Below, in pieces: positions 11,444 through 22,801 of a stretch of 64,000 nucleotides of DNA. Where the stretch lies: positions 101,150-165,149 of the forward strand of contig NMRB01000878.1 of assembly GCA_002633025.1 (NCBI GenBank), written 5' to 3'. The notes beneath the pieces are model-generated. The model was not told the DNA's origin. It did not search any database and saw nothing but the letters and a program-made list of their open reading frames with translations. The DNA comes from Notospermus geniculatus. Lineage: Eukaryota; Nemertea; Pilidiophora; Heteronemertea; Lineidae. Each line of letters begins with the position of its first letter. Position 1 is the stretch's first letter. The translations under genes were made by a program, and so were the position numbers.

Positions 11444-12977
11444 TCTAAGTTTTGGTTGTTATAACGCCTTTTTACACGGTGCGGGTTCGAGGAAACCTAC
11501 GTCACATCCGTCCGCCCTCGTTGGGCGGATTCGGTTCAGGGTGGATTGATCACACACTGTGCGGCTTGGGTGATAAGCCTCGATCCAGTTTGAAGTCGGT
11601 TCGCTCGAATGTGTGGCAAATCTCAACATCCAATCTGAAACCGCTGAATAGATGTTCGTGGCCATTCCGAAACGGTTAACAGTGGCATTGAAATTAATAT
11701 CAATGCTTCATACAATTCCTCTTTTTCGATGCATTCATTGATTTCGCAAATCAATATTATGAATTAAAATCAATATTTCAGTTTGACGCACAAAAAGACT
11801 GCCATCGGAAAAATCGCTGTATTTTGAATAGAACTTGTTCTTTTTGTCTTTATCACAAAAAATGTCGATTCTACAGGATTACTATCAGATTGAATCATTT
11901 TGGCTCTGCTATCTCTTACATGTACTGGCATAACGTATTTTCGTCAGTCGACGATTCCAGTTGCTTCAGTTTTCATTCACAAGGATTTTCAGTCATCAAG
12001 TACTTGTATATTAGATCAGTTTAAAATAGGTCATCCTCATGGACATTTCTTGAAAACTCCCACCTGTCCAACAAGGAAGTCAATATTTTTAAATGGCTTT
12101 CAACGAAAGATTGCCGGTGGGTCAAACATGAACTTCGGGCGGAGAAAAACTCAGGAAAACTCGCCCAGTTGGGTCGCCGAATGGACACAAAATGGCGATG
12201 CAGATGGCCGTAGATCGCGAATTCACTCCATTCTTCGCTCGCCCTCTCGCACGCTTGGTGAGATAGCGGGGAAACCATTTTCCTTTCCCCAACTCTTACC
12301 ACACCCTTTCACAGCACAGTTAAGGGCTGCCTTGTAGAAATATCGAAGAAAATCGCGAAAAGTGCCCCCGATTGCCAAAGATCCTTCGTTGAAACCAATG
12401 AAAACGCACCTGCTTCCGTGTTGACAGTCAAAACGGCAAACTGTGCATGCGCGAATGAGGAACCGGAGGAATTAATCCATGACATGGCGCTGAGTGAACA
12501 ACTCAGTCTAAAATATGACGTCGAAAGTGAGGCTAACGTTATTTCCCATTTAATTCTGGACACTTCACCCTACTTCCAGACGTAATATACCTGAAGTAGT
12601 CCATTGAATTTTGAATTTTACACGTTCAACATCAAGTATAGGACTGACTCAATGTATCTGAATGTTTTCAAGCGAAAATTCAAGCGGGAACATGTCGAAT
12701 TTTATCAATAAAATTGACTATTTTTAGCGTAAAGAACAGATCGAAGAGCAACGTCACTCATTCTGAATGACGCACGACGGAACGACGTGCGACGTCAAAG
12801 AGGTTTTCAACGTTGCGGCGCATGCGTTTTTGTGTAAAAACTGAGTTGTTCCCCAGCGCCTCCTTTGGGCACTCCGGTTCCCCATTATCCATGGCAATGA
12901 CCGAATTACGAAGTTGAACCTCATCTACAGTGCAATCGGGCAAGATACAATGTATCATCTGGGAGCCTATTTTGATC

Positions 12978-13251
12978 TAGACTGGTTCCCGGTCCCAATC
13001 TCGCTAACGGATAAGGGACCGGTATTGCCTGATGTAACGACGTAGTTGATTGGCTAGCTCTTTTTGAATTTGAATTTGTAACGTCGCAGTTGATTGGTTA
13101 GCTATTTTGGGATCTGAGGTAAGTAAGCTGTTTCTCAGTACTGAGGGGAATCCTCTGTGACGTCATATTGTGGCAGCTTTCTACCACAAAATGGCCGCCC
13201 AATACCGGTCCCTTCTCCTTCAGAGCTATTTTGGAACCGGGAACCAGTCTA
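12978..13251. mobile_element. TAGACTGGTTCCCGG MITE with 9-bp TSD
   Basis: TIRs are TAGACTGGTTCCCGGTCCC and, inverted, TAGACTGGTTCCCGGTTCC. ATTTTGATC occurs at 12969-12977 and again at 13252-13260, and only once in the paralogous empty site at about 62112-62120. Confidence 0.88.
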
Positions 13252-13332
13252 ATTTTGATCATCATCTTGTTCTCATCTTATTCACCTCTTCAATTCGATT
13301 GATTAAAATTTCCGAAAACTATGTTTCATCAG

Positions 13333-13611
13333 TTAGCAATTTATAATTTGCCATAATAGTTCGCTCATAACAGGAAATATAATACAGATTAATGCAGAGT
13401 ACAAATAGTTGCTTCGAAAGATAAAGACGAGAATGGCGGTCATGAAGGCAACGTTCACCGTGATACAAATCATCGCTAGCTTCGCAATCAGACAGGTCAT
13501 AACGTCAACAGAGACCCAATACAGACCATCAGGTATCGGTATGCAAACATCGTCTGGTACTATCAGAAAATGGCGCGTATCGATTCGAAATGATGTAGAA
13601 AGAAAGGCCAC
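13333..13611 (-). CDS. Hypothetical membrane-type ORF, duplicated
   Basis: A 92-aa frame with a hydrophobic stretch (~29-67, GLYWVSVDVMTCLIAKLAM onward) and a second one near the C-terminus. A paralogous 94-aa frame lies at 62190-62474, and the tail alone survives at about 8470-8540. Most differences between the two copies change the amino acid, so coding constraint is not evident; the opposite strand is also open. It may be one exon of a larger gene or a chance frame. I do not recognise the family. Confidence 0.3.
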   Translation of the reverse strand: MAFLSTSFRIDTRHFLIVPDDVCIPIPDGLYWVSVDVMTCLIAKLAMICITVNVAFMTAILVFIFRSNYLYSALICIIFPVMSELLWQIINC

Positions 13612-13893
13612 TATAGTCTGTTTAAATCATCTGGAGCTCGATGGGCGTATGTCAGTCAAACCCCTAGTAACCGGACAACAATGAACTTAACGGTCCGACA
13701 CACATTGTTTTCTAACCAGCTGAACCTTGGTTCGAAATAGAACATGCAACTAGGCCTTGATTCGAAATTGAACACAGGCATAGGCATGGGATTGGCTGGA
13801 AGTATCCTGTCAATAAAACGCACCTCAATAGCCAGACTTCACCAACAATACCAAGGTCTGCCTGACAACCAAAGGGACCTCCCATCGAGCTCC

Positions 13894-14024
13894 AGGGGTA
13901 GTGAGCATAAAGAGGTCGTAACCCTACGTCAGGCCTAAACCAGGCGTAGTACAAGGGCCACAACGAGCACTACGCCTGGCTTAGGCCAGACGTAGGGTTA
14001 CGACCCCTTTATGCTCGCTACCCC
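13894..14024. repeat. Foldback MITE (GGGGTAGTGAGC ends)
   Basis: Inverted arms of about 60 bp around TACGTCAGGCCTAAACCAGG and its complement. The paralogous site at about 62757 is empty. Confidence 0.8.
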
Positions 14025-14370
14025 AGATGATTTAAACGTACATGTACNCTATAATTCAAATTCATCGGGCTGGCTGATCTACATGTGTACATCAAATAAA
14101 GGAACAGGCAGTAGTTTAATCTCATAGGCCTATGTACATGCACCGTTGCTCATTATTCATGTGCATGAATAATTCTTAGAATAAGGGCTGCATAATCCTT
14201 TCCCTTTTTTCGAGGTCTGTTGAAACTAAACGGAGGAGACCGCGATCTCAGGTAACTACTAGTATCTAGGCCGCATTTTACATACTCGTCATGCGCAGTA
14301 CGGAGTATGAATCATCACTGCGTCATCCCTACTCGACCCTCGAGTTCGCAATCGAAGTCGGCCTAATTAA

Positions 14371-15938
14371 AGCTGAACTTAATAGATATGAACCCCAAGA
14401 GGCAGAGGTAGAAATTACGAACAGCCACAAGGCACTTCCAAACTACCTCTGAAAACGATACACCCTCTCGGACGGTCACACTTGGTTTCACTTGCCACCA
14501 CGCTCTGAAACAGTAAAGACCTCAGCACAGCTGCCAAATGAGAAAAAACGAAAAATAATCTGNNNNNNNNNNNNNNNNNNNNNNNNNNNNNNNNNNNNNN
14601 NNNNNNNNNNNNNNNNNNNNNNNNNNNNNNNNNNNNNNNNNNNNNNNNNNNNNNNNNNNNNNNNNNNNNNNNNNNNNNNNNNNNNNNNNNNNNNNNNNNN
14701 NNNNNNNNNNNNNNNNNNNNNNNNNNNNNNNNNNNNNNNNNNNNNNNNNNNNNNNNNNNNNNNNNNNNNNNNNNNNNNNNNNNNNNNNNNNNNNNNNNNN
14801 NNNNNNNNNNNNNNNNNNNNNNNNNNNNNNNNNNNNNNNNNNNNNNNNNNNNNNNNNNNNNNNNNNNNNNNNNNNNNNNNNNNNNNNNNNNNNNNNNNNN
14901 NNNNNNNNNNNNNNNNNNNNNNNNNNNNNNNNNNNNNNNNNNNNNNNNNNNNNNNNNNNNNNNNNNNNNNNNNNNNNNNNNNNNNNNNNNNNNNNNNNNN
15001 NNNNNNNNNNNNNNCTCAACGGGCGGCGCGTTTAGGATACCACGATGGGGGATTGATCGCCCGTCTCATTGATTACTCTTCCAAAGAAAACAGATTCTAA
15101 CACACCGGTCGCATGGGGGCGTTGAAGTCCAGCAGGAGCGATCAAGCTGGTCATTCATTGCCATTGTCATCGTAGGCGGGGCGAGTATGGTATTGTTAGG
15201 TCAGCGAGAGCCAATCATGGTTGTCCTATTCAATAAAGTGGTCGAGGAGGGTTGGGCTTACCGCGTTGTGTCAGCGCGCGCGTCTTTTTATGAAAGAAAC
15301 CTAATCGAAGACGGCCTAATTAAAGCTGAACTTAAAGCGATGTACGCGAGCCCTGCAGTTACTGCACATCGATAGTTCCTCGGGGAAATCCCATGGGGAA
15401 TTCCCGTGAGATTTTGAAATTTTCCCGGCGATAAACATTTATTTCGCCCAAATTCATTGAAATAATATTAACAAAAGATTTTTCTTGAACGTTTTAGTGT
15501 ATATAAAACGTCGGCGAACCCGTAATTTGATGATTCAAAGATGCTGGAAATCACACTGAGATCAGTTTCAAGAATCCCGCGAGCAATGAATGAAATTGGG
15601 GAGCTATCGCGGGTCGCGATAGCTGAACGAGATTTCATTTTCAACTCTCGCGACTACATCGCTTTAATAGATATAAACCCCTTCGTGGCGCGTACAGAAA
15701 GAGGTTGGCGAATCGATCAGAGGGTTGTGGGTTCGAATCTCGGTGCCATCACAGATTATTTTTCGTTTTGTCTCAATTGGCAGCTATGCTGAGATCTTCA
15801 CTGTTCAAGACTGGTGGCAAGTGAAACCAAGTGTGACCGTCCGAGAGGGTATCGATTCAGAGGTAGTTTGGAAGTGCCTTGTGGCTGTTCGTAATTTCTA
15901 CTTCTGCCGCTTGGGGTTTATATCTATTAAGTTCAGCT
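14371..15938. mobile_element. TTAA-flanked element with ~190-bp TIRs
   Basis: The left end (14371 onward, AGCTGAACTTAATAGATAT) and the inverted right end (15747-15938) match over about 190 bp. TTAA flanks both sides (14367-14370, 15939-15942) and the empty site has one TTAA at 63091-63094. This fits Kolobok- or piggyBac-type targeting; the ends do not start with the piggyBac CCY triplet. No transposase is seen. The interior holds the assembly gap, a second copy of the left junction (15303-15332) and a tRNA-like B box (GGTTCGAATCT near 15730). Confidence 0.75.
14563..15014. other. Assembly gap (N run)
   Basis: 452 undetermined bases, inside the TTAA-flanked element. Other isolated Ns are at 2045, 3305, 5435, 8675, 14048, 46161-46162 and 63490. 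Confidence 0.99.
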
Positions 15939-16172
15939 TTAAACCACAAACCACAGTATTTACCAGTTGACTGAGCACAACCTTGGAGTTTTTGCCATAG
16001 GCTGTTCAAGTGACCCTAACATCATTCCGTAACTGCGACATTATTTACCACTGACATTTTCAAGCTTGGCACTTCGCCCATGTTGAAGTTAGGATGAATT
16101 ATACATGTACATGTACTTTATATAGAAAGTGTGTACATGTACATGTTGTTGCCAATGGCTTTTCTTCCACAG

Positions 16173-16791
16173 GCTTGACGGTAATGTTTACTATGCTAAC
16201 TCGTTATTTTTTGGGCGAGTTTTATCATTTCGTGATTCAAGTGCCTACGTCGCGTCGTGTCCCGTTGTGGGACCAATTTTCATGAGGGAGCGAACCGTAA
16301 TAATGTTTATAAAGTTCCGTGGTTTTGTTTCGACGGGCATGTCCATCTTTAAGGAAATCATATTGGGAAAGGGGTTGTGTGTCTGGTTCAAAAGGAAACA
16401 CAAACGCAGGGTATTATTTTTTATAACAATATACCGGCATGGCAGGGGAGGATGGCTTAGCAGGTGGGAGTGGGATTCGGGTTTCGACAGGAATATTGAG
16501 TGTGGATGGAATAGGATAGTTATAACGACACACGGTGTGGAAGATATTAATCAAGCCACATTTTATATCAGTTTAAACGGTAGAAGAAGTGGATTGTTCA
16601 AGCCTAAACCTGTGAACCCTCGCTCGCCAGCCTTGAAAGCAGAATTAGCGAATGAAGATTGGCTACTCATTGGACGCGATGATGTGGGGGGTCATTTTAT
16701 TGGCTGGATTGGACCTTTTGTGATATTTTCGCATTTCTTAAACGAAAGCAAGATGAAAAAATATAGCGGCGGTAAGGCGGAGAAATGTTAA
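16173..16791 (+). CDS. Laminin-G / concanavalin-like domain exon (partial gene)
   Basis: A frame of about 205 aa follows a TTTCTTCCACAG acceptor and ends at a stop at 16789-16791, or at a possible GTAAGG donor at 16772. In order it shows LSFRDSSAYV, a hydrophobic strand run (TVIMFIKFRGFVSTGMSIF), GLCVWFKRK, CGWNRIVITTHG, ATFYISLNGRRSG, WLLIGRDD and HFIGWIGPFVIFS...LNES. This order of motifs is that of LamG_3/pentraxin-type jelly-roll domains used in extracellular recognition proteins. No signal peptide or other domain is in frame, so it is probably one exon of a larger extracellular protein or a relocated exon. The paralogous block at 63.1-63.5 kb has LINE sequence in this place. The function of the full gene cannot be told. 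Confidence 0.55.
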
Positions 16792-16948
16792 GGAATTTCA
16801 CAGTCGTCCATGGAAAATGCACTTAATTTTACCGAGGCCACTTGGTGGAAAACGCATTCATCTATTTATTACATTCATGTGTATTCCCCGTTGGTATTAG
16901 GCCAAATGCACTCATTAGCAATAGGGTGAACCATTTCGTTACACCCCC

Positions 16949-17105
16949 ATGACTTATAGAGCAGAGGTGACACCTATAGAGGCTCATTGTTCCGAGAGGT
17001 GTGGTTCACCAAGCACGGCCAATCACACCTTGAATAATGTGTACTATAAGTTCAAACACACGCATATTCTCGCGTGGTCTGCTTCACCGTGGATAACCCC
17101 ATTCA
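16949..17105. repeat. Dispersed ~180-bp repeat, copy 1
   Basis: Shares AGAGCAGAGGTGACACCTAT, the GAGGCTCATTGTTC stretch and ATTCTCGCGTGGTCTGC with 63631-63790 (same strand) and 35640-35815 (inverted, inside the gypsy integrase). Confidence 0.75.
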
Positions 17106-17114
17106 ACTGCAACC

Positions 17115-17488
17115 CAACCTCGTCCCCAGGGGTATAGTTCGCTTTCTGACAATATGGCGGTCGCGTCACTAACCCCTGGCATCAGCTTTGGATTTAACGC
17201 ACGTGATTGGTTGACGGAAAACCGTCAAATATACCCAAGAATATACCCAAAGAAATTTTCAAAATATTTTGGATCAAACCAGAAGGATATCTATATCCAG
17301 ATTTGATGATTTTTTGTAAAAAGAATTTAAAAAGCACAAGTAAGTATTTCAAATTGATTATTTTGACTCGTGCTGCCACCTATACTTAGTCCAAGATTCC
17401 TGGATTATTAACCGAAGCTGATTCCAGGGGTTAGTGAGCAAGTGATCCGAGGTTGTCTGAGCGAACTATACCCCTGGGGACGAGGTTG
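17115..17488. mobile_element. CTCGTCCCCAG MITE, 9-bp TSD, copy 1
   Basis: TIR CAACCTCGTCCCCAGGGGTA at both ends, with the inversion reaching TATAGTTCGC. ACTGCAACC flanks both sides (17106-17114, 17489-17497), and the paralogous empty site at 63803-63811 has ACTGCAGCC once. The length, 374 bp, is close to that of the second copy at 38395-38762. Confidence 0.9.
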
Positions 17489-18589
17489 ACTGCAACCCGA
17501 ATTCTCTTATCTGTAAATCTCAAAAGCCTCTGCGATAATGTTTTTTATCTTTAAAGGGAGACTCCACTCATTGTTGTAAACTTTTGAATTTTTATCAATC
17601 CATGGAGACTATTGCATGAGTTGTGATGTCACTAGTGTCAACAGGCTGACGACCTTATTAGTGAATGCGCTAATACTGTAACTGCCTAGGCCTAATTGGT
17701 TGTACCTTCATAAATATGCATTGAGCAGATATGACATCACATGTGCTGTGCAATGGTCCCTTGGAATGCAATAAAAATGCTTAAAATAATGAGTTTGCTG
17801 ATGTTAAAAAAAATGACATGTTGCAGATATTGGTTCACGTGGGCCTATAGTCCCTTTAAGTGACCATTATATTTGGTCCAAAATGAACTTTCGCCGCAAT
17901 TTTCGGCACTAAATCATTATCGGCTTTCAAAACATTCAGCTGGTATATGTTACTTTTTATGCCTAGTAGTGTCCGGGCTAATAATAAAACCGATTAGTTT
18001 GCGATTAATATGTTTTTTCGGGCATTTTGTGGTTTTTTACCGATTTCATAATTAAGAAATGATTCTGATTGGTTAAAATCCATGGGGTTTACATAGGCTA
18101 CCCTACTTACCGACGGAGTCCGAAAGTGGGACAGAGGCTGATGAGCACGTGTTCAATCTGGGGCTCACGGGCGGCCGAGGTTGAGAAGCACGTGGATTTG
18201 TATTTAGAAGTGGATTTATATTTAGAAGTGGTTTGAGGTCAGTCTCTATCTTTAGCCATGCTAGCGTCCAATGGAAATACCTAGTAAGTCACATTTTTGG
18301 AAAAAATGAGTTAAGGTCAAATTCGAATTTTCTAGGTATTTTTTCATCATAATAGACAGTTTTTGTTTAAAAAATGTCCGCCAAGCTTCAGAATGAGAGA
18401 GGCAAAACATAGTAAGTGCACCACTCGGTCATTGCTTCCCAAAGTAAAACCTAGTAAGAGCACACTTGCCTGTTTTGTGTAGTGATGTGGACCTGTGACT
18501 TGCTATGTTTTTCCTCTGTACCTCACTCAGGTGAGTCACTGAAGAGTGTTAGAGTGTTTAGGAAGTTCGAAATGGTTTCAATTTTCAAA

Positions 18590-19460
18590 CAAGAAAAGGA
18601 CATCGGAGCGATGTCAATGGTTTCCGATGAGACGTTTACTACTCGAGAGCTAATTTACTGTGACCTTGACCTCTGACCTTGAGAAGTATTGCGTAACTGG
18701 AACAGGCATACTTGATTAAATTTATAGGAGATGGTTAATTCTGTCTTCTAATTAGTTTTTTCCTGAAATTCTGAGCAGATTTGCACTTTAGAATTCTTTG
18801 ACCTTGACCTTGGCCTCTGACCTTCAAGGTCATTGCGTAATCTGAAAGCTCATCCTTGATAACCTAGGCGTAGATGAAGGGTTTTAGGCTTCCACCATCA
18901 CCAGGTTCTGTCTCATGTTATTTGTGATGGTTGGCTGTTACCTTGACCTCTGACCTTGAGAAGTATTGCATAACTGGAACAGGATCCCTGATTAAACCTA
19001 TCGGGGATGGTTAATTCAGGCTTCTAATTCGTTTTCTCCTGAAATTCCGAGGAGATTTGCACTTAAGAACTGTTTGACGTTGACCTTGACCTCTGACCTT
19101 CAAGGTCATTGCGTAATCTGAAAGCTCATCCTTGATAACCTAGGCGTAGATGAAGGTTTTAGGCTTCCACCATCACCAGGTTCTGTCTCATGTTATTTGT
19201 GATGGTTGGCTGTGACCTTGACCTCTGACCTTGAGAAGTATTTCATAACTGGAACAGGATCCCTGATTAAACCTATCGGGGATGGTTAATTCAGGCTTCT
19301 AATTCGTTTTCTCCTGAAATTCCGAGGAGATTTGCACTTTAGAACTGTTTGACGTTGACCTTGACCTCAGACCTTCAAGGTCATTGCGTAATCTGATAAC
19401 CTTGGTATAGGTGAAGGTTTTAGGCTTCTACCATCACGAGATTTTGACTTATGTCATGTT
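18590..19460. repeat. TGACCTTGACCT satellite, about three ~277-bp units
   Basis: Each unit has TGACCTTGACCTCTGACCTT, then GATGGTTAATTC, TTTGCACTT, a second TGACCT cluster ending TTCAAGGTCATTGCGTAATC, and GGCTTCCACCATCAC. Unit starts near 18659, 18936 and 19212. Confidence 0.85.
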
Positions 19461-19888
19461 ATCAAATTTGAATATCAAATCTCACCATGATATCAGCAAA
19501 TATCGTGCGACCGAGCAGGTGCAAACTGAAAATTTCAGTTGCAATAACATCCGTGGATGAGCTATGCTATGATGTTATGATACCAGTTTCAAGTTGCTTA
19601 CTGTGGCAGCTTTCCTGATATGTCAAAATATCAAATTTGACTTACTAGTTTTTTACTTTTGCAAAGTCAGCATGAAAACAGAGGTAAAACATAGCAAGTC
19701 GCATTTAATTCTGTTATATAACATATTTTTTGAAACATCTTAAAATGTACTTCAGAACAATTAATTAGGCCTAGGCCTAGAAGTGTTTCCCACAACAAAA
19801 CTCTTCCAAGTTGTCATTCCAACTCTTGATATTGGACCTGGAAACATAAACCCATTTTTCTCGAAAGTACCAAAATGTGACATACCAC

Positions 19889-20024
19889 GGCCCAGTTTCA
19901 CGAAAGAAACTTAAGTCTAAAGTTTGACTTAAGTCATCATGTGACCAGGGTTTCCGCAAATCAGATGACTTCATTTCAGACTTAAGTTTTTTCTTAGACT
20001 TAAGATTGTTTGTGAAACTGGGCC
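19889..20024. repeat. Foldback MITE (GGCCCAGTTTCAC ends)
   Basis: Inverted ends GGCCCAGTTTCACGAAA and GGCCCAGTTTCACAAAC, with inner arms of CTTAAGTCTAA type. Confidence 0.75.
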
Positions 20025-21251
20025 AAGGTATTTCCATTGTACGCAAGCATGGTGCAAGATGGGGTGTTCATGAGCGTTTTCATTTGTTTATTACGACGAG
20101 CCGTGGATTATCACTCACACTTTTTGTGCGAGTACTGGGTTGGGCTTGTTTTGTTTGATCATGATGGAGAGGGAGGGTTGCTTTGTTTACTTTTTTCAGT
20201 CGGTGTGTTGGCCTGAATTGAATGCACTTTGCGTAGGCTATGACAGCTTCTGTTCATTGGACTGTTTAGTGTATCAGGTTGAGCACTTCGTGCTCTTGTA
20301 TCGAAGGCAGTTTTGTGCGTTTGTGCTCGCGAACATTCTTTATTTCAAACCCTTTCCACGTGAACAATTTACGCCGTCAGGCTTGTCAATGAATTTGAAT
20401 GTATTAACGATAATTTCAAAAATTCAAAATTTTACACAAGCCTGGCGGCGTAAATGGTTCACGTGGAAAGAGTTTGAAAAAGAATATTCGCACAAACACA
20501 CAACACTGCCTTCGATACAAGAGCACGAAGTAAGTGCTCAACCTGATAGGCCTACTGCTACACTATAAAACAGTCCAATGGACAGAAGTTGTCATAGCCT
20601 GCGCAAAGTGCATTCAGTTCAGGCCAACACACCGACAGAAAAAAGTAAATCAACTCTCCCTCTCCATCATGATGAAACAAAACAAGCCCAACCCAGTACT
20701 CGCACAAAAAGGGTGAGTGATAATCCACGGCTCGTCGTAATGAAAACGCTCATAATGCACCATGGCTAAAGATAGAGACTGACCTCAAACCACTTCTAAA
20801 TATAAATCCACGTGCTTCTCAACCTCGGCGCCACATCGAGGTCGAACTAATTATACAAACCATCGTATAGGTATTTGCTCGTCCGCCCGTCAGCCCGAGA
20901 TTGAATGTGTGCTCATCAGCCTCCGTCCCACTTTCGGACTCCATCGGTAATAGCTGGCCTATGTAAACCCCGCATGGATTTTAACCAATCGGATTCATTT
21001 CTTAATTATGAAATCGGTAGAAAACCACAAAATGCCCGAAAAAACATATTAATCGCAAACTAATCGGTTTTATTATTAGCCCGGACACTACTACGCATAA
21101 AAAATAACATATACCAGCTTAATGTTTTGAAAGCCGATAATGATTTAGTGCCGAAAAGTGTGTCGAAAGCTCATTTTGGACCAAATATAATGGTCACTAA
21201 AGGGACTATAGGCCCACGTGAACCAACAATGAATGGAGTCTCCCTTTAAAG

Positions 21252-22067
21252 CCGCACACTATGCACCGCTACTCACTCCCCAGTTCGGCCGAAATATACC
21301 GGTAGTGCAACCTCATCTACAGGCGTGCGTAGTGTATAGAACCATAGAACCACATATTATAGCATTATCCTGCATCGAGGTTTTGGGAATCCCCTTGGGG
21401 AATCCCCAATGCTGTGTGTAGTCTTACGCAGCCAGCCACACAGTACTGCTACGGTTCCCCAGATTCGAAACAGCGACTGGGTGACCGAGACTATGCTCAT
21501 CGATTATAACCCATCTGTATAGTGTCTGGCTTTAAGAAACAGGTGTATAAAGATAGTTGCTTACATCACACCGGCAACATGGACGACCACAGTCCATGGC
21601 CAGATGTTATATCTGCCAGTGTTTCTGTGGGTGAGTGTTTCCCCTTATTGTTTGGCAGATAGATCGACATGTTTCTCTGTGTGTCCTCTATTATCAAGTC
21701 ACCGCTTATTCCGTCAGACAATAGGAGGGGAACACTCACAGATGGGAAACACTGGCAGATGTTACACCGGCTTTCGCTTCACTCTCTACACCACTTTAGC
21801 ATTCTTTTTTTTCTCTAGGCACAATGAAGAGCACACAGCTTTACACTCGACAAAGACATGGCCAAGGATTTGGCTATTTCACACAAAATGACGGTGATAT
21901 AATACATAAAAAGAGGGTCGGGAATTATGGCAGGTCAAATCTTGAATGCGTTTTGACATTTTCGACCTCTCAAATAATCAATAGCTGCTGCACCAGTGTC
22001 CTTTTCGACAAACATATTTTTTTCTGTTGGTATTTTATTCCCGACTGAACTGCACAAAGAGGACTAT
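21252..22067. other. Intergenic, no gene seen
   Basis: Short inverted stretches (GTGTTTCCC at 21637 with GGGAAACACTGGCAG at 21742, and CATCTGCCAGTGTTTC near 21610) suggest a degraded foldback. No supported coding frame. Confidence 0.4.
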
Positions 22068-22801
22068 TTAGTCCATGAGCCAGACCGATTTTGACTACCA
22101 ATTTCGTGACCAGATCCAACATTGATTTTTGATCAGTCTGATGTCTGAGGTGTCTGAAATCATGTGATGGACATTTCAATTCAGTAGCTTTATACCCCTA
22201 ATTGAGATTCTTAAAATCGTTCATTGGAATCCCATTGCAATAATTACACAGACTTGTATTACAAATTGAGGTGTCTATATACAGCTAACTTTTTTCTCGT
22301 CGGTTTTAGACCCCATAAATGTATTACGAATAGATAGAAATATGGCGCTTCTCAGTCAGTTAGGCCTGTTTAGAATATGCGATAATTAGTATTGGTTATA
22401 AAAATGGCATTTTCAGTGATTTTGATGGATTTGGGGCAAAATTTGACATATACGTCATTTCTATGTTACAGCGATGTCATATAATGTTTAAAATATAGCT
22501 ATTTGACTGAGAGGTGCCATATTTCTATCTATTGGTAATACATTTATAGGGTCTAAAACCTACGAGAAAAAAGTTAGCTGTACATAGACACCTCAATTTG
22601 TAATACAAGTCTGTGTAAGTATTGCAATGGGATTCCAATGAACAATTTTAAGAATCTTAATTAGGGATATAAAGCTACTGAATTGAAATGTCCATCACAT
22701 GATTTCAGACACCTCAGACATCAGACTGATCAAAAATCAATGTTGGATCTGGTCACGAAATTGGTAGTCTAACTGAAAAATTTGGGAGTATCATGGACTA
22801 A
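22068..22801. repeat. Foldback element, ~300-bp arms
   Basis: TTAGTCCATGA at both ends in inverted orientation. Arms pair through TGACCAGATCCAACATTGAT, the TGTCTGAGGTGTCTGAAATC region, and GTAATACATTTATAGGGTCT against its complement. Loop near 22380-22430. Confidence 0.8.

Larger units (their letters stand above)
10984..13410. repeat. Downstream duplication block of GPCR B
   Basis: Paralogous to 6134-8540 and 60769-62271. Differences from those blocks are mainly insertions: a nested MITE at 11191-11335 and a 9-bp-TSD MITE at 12978-13251. No product is supported except the minus-strand ORF at its far end. Confidence 0.75.
18261..20047. mobile_element. 1.8-kb element nested in the giant foldback
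   Basis: The ends CTAGCGTCCAATGGAAATAC and, inverted, CTTGCGTACAATGGAAATAC are bordered by CATG on both sides (18257-18260, 20048-20051). The opposite arm of the host foldback (about 20755-20770) shows the uninterrupted site. It carries the TGACCT satellite and a smaller foldback. Confidence 0.8.
17549..21251. mobile_element. Giant foldback element
   Basis: The ends are CTTTAAAGGGAGACTCCA in inverted orientation. The left arm (17549-18260 then 20048-20425) pairs with the right arm (about 20435-21251) over roughly 0.8 kb or more, with a short centre near 20430. The right arm is uninterrupted; the left is split by the element at 18261-20047 and has about 245 bp (17583-17827) that the right lacks. 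No transposase frame is seen; frames at 20140-20770 are only the two arms read in opposite directions. Confidence 0.75.

Noticed and set aside
15697-15757. Possible tRNA gene
   Set aside because: A B box (GGGTTCGAATCTCG) is present, but I could not form an acceptor stem or a clear A box; it lies inside a transposable element.
20140-20769. Open frames of 60-142 aa in the centre of the giant foldback
   Set aside because: They are the two arms of a palindrome read in opposite senses and have no recognisable motif.
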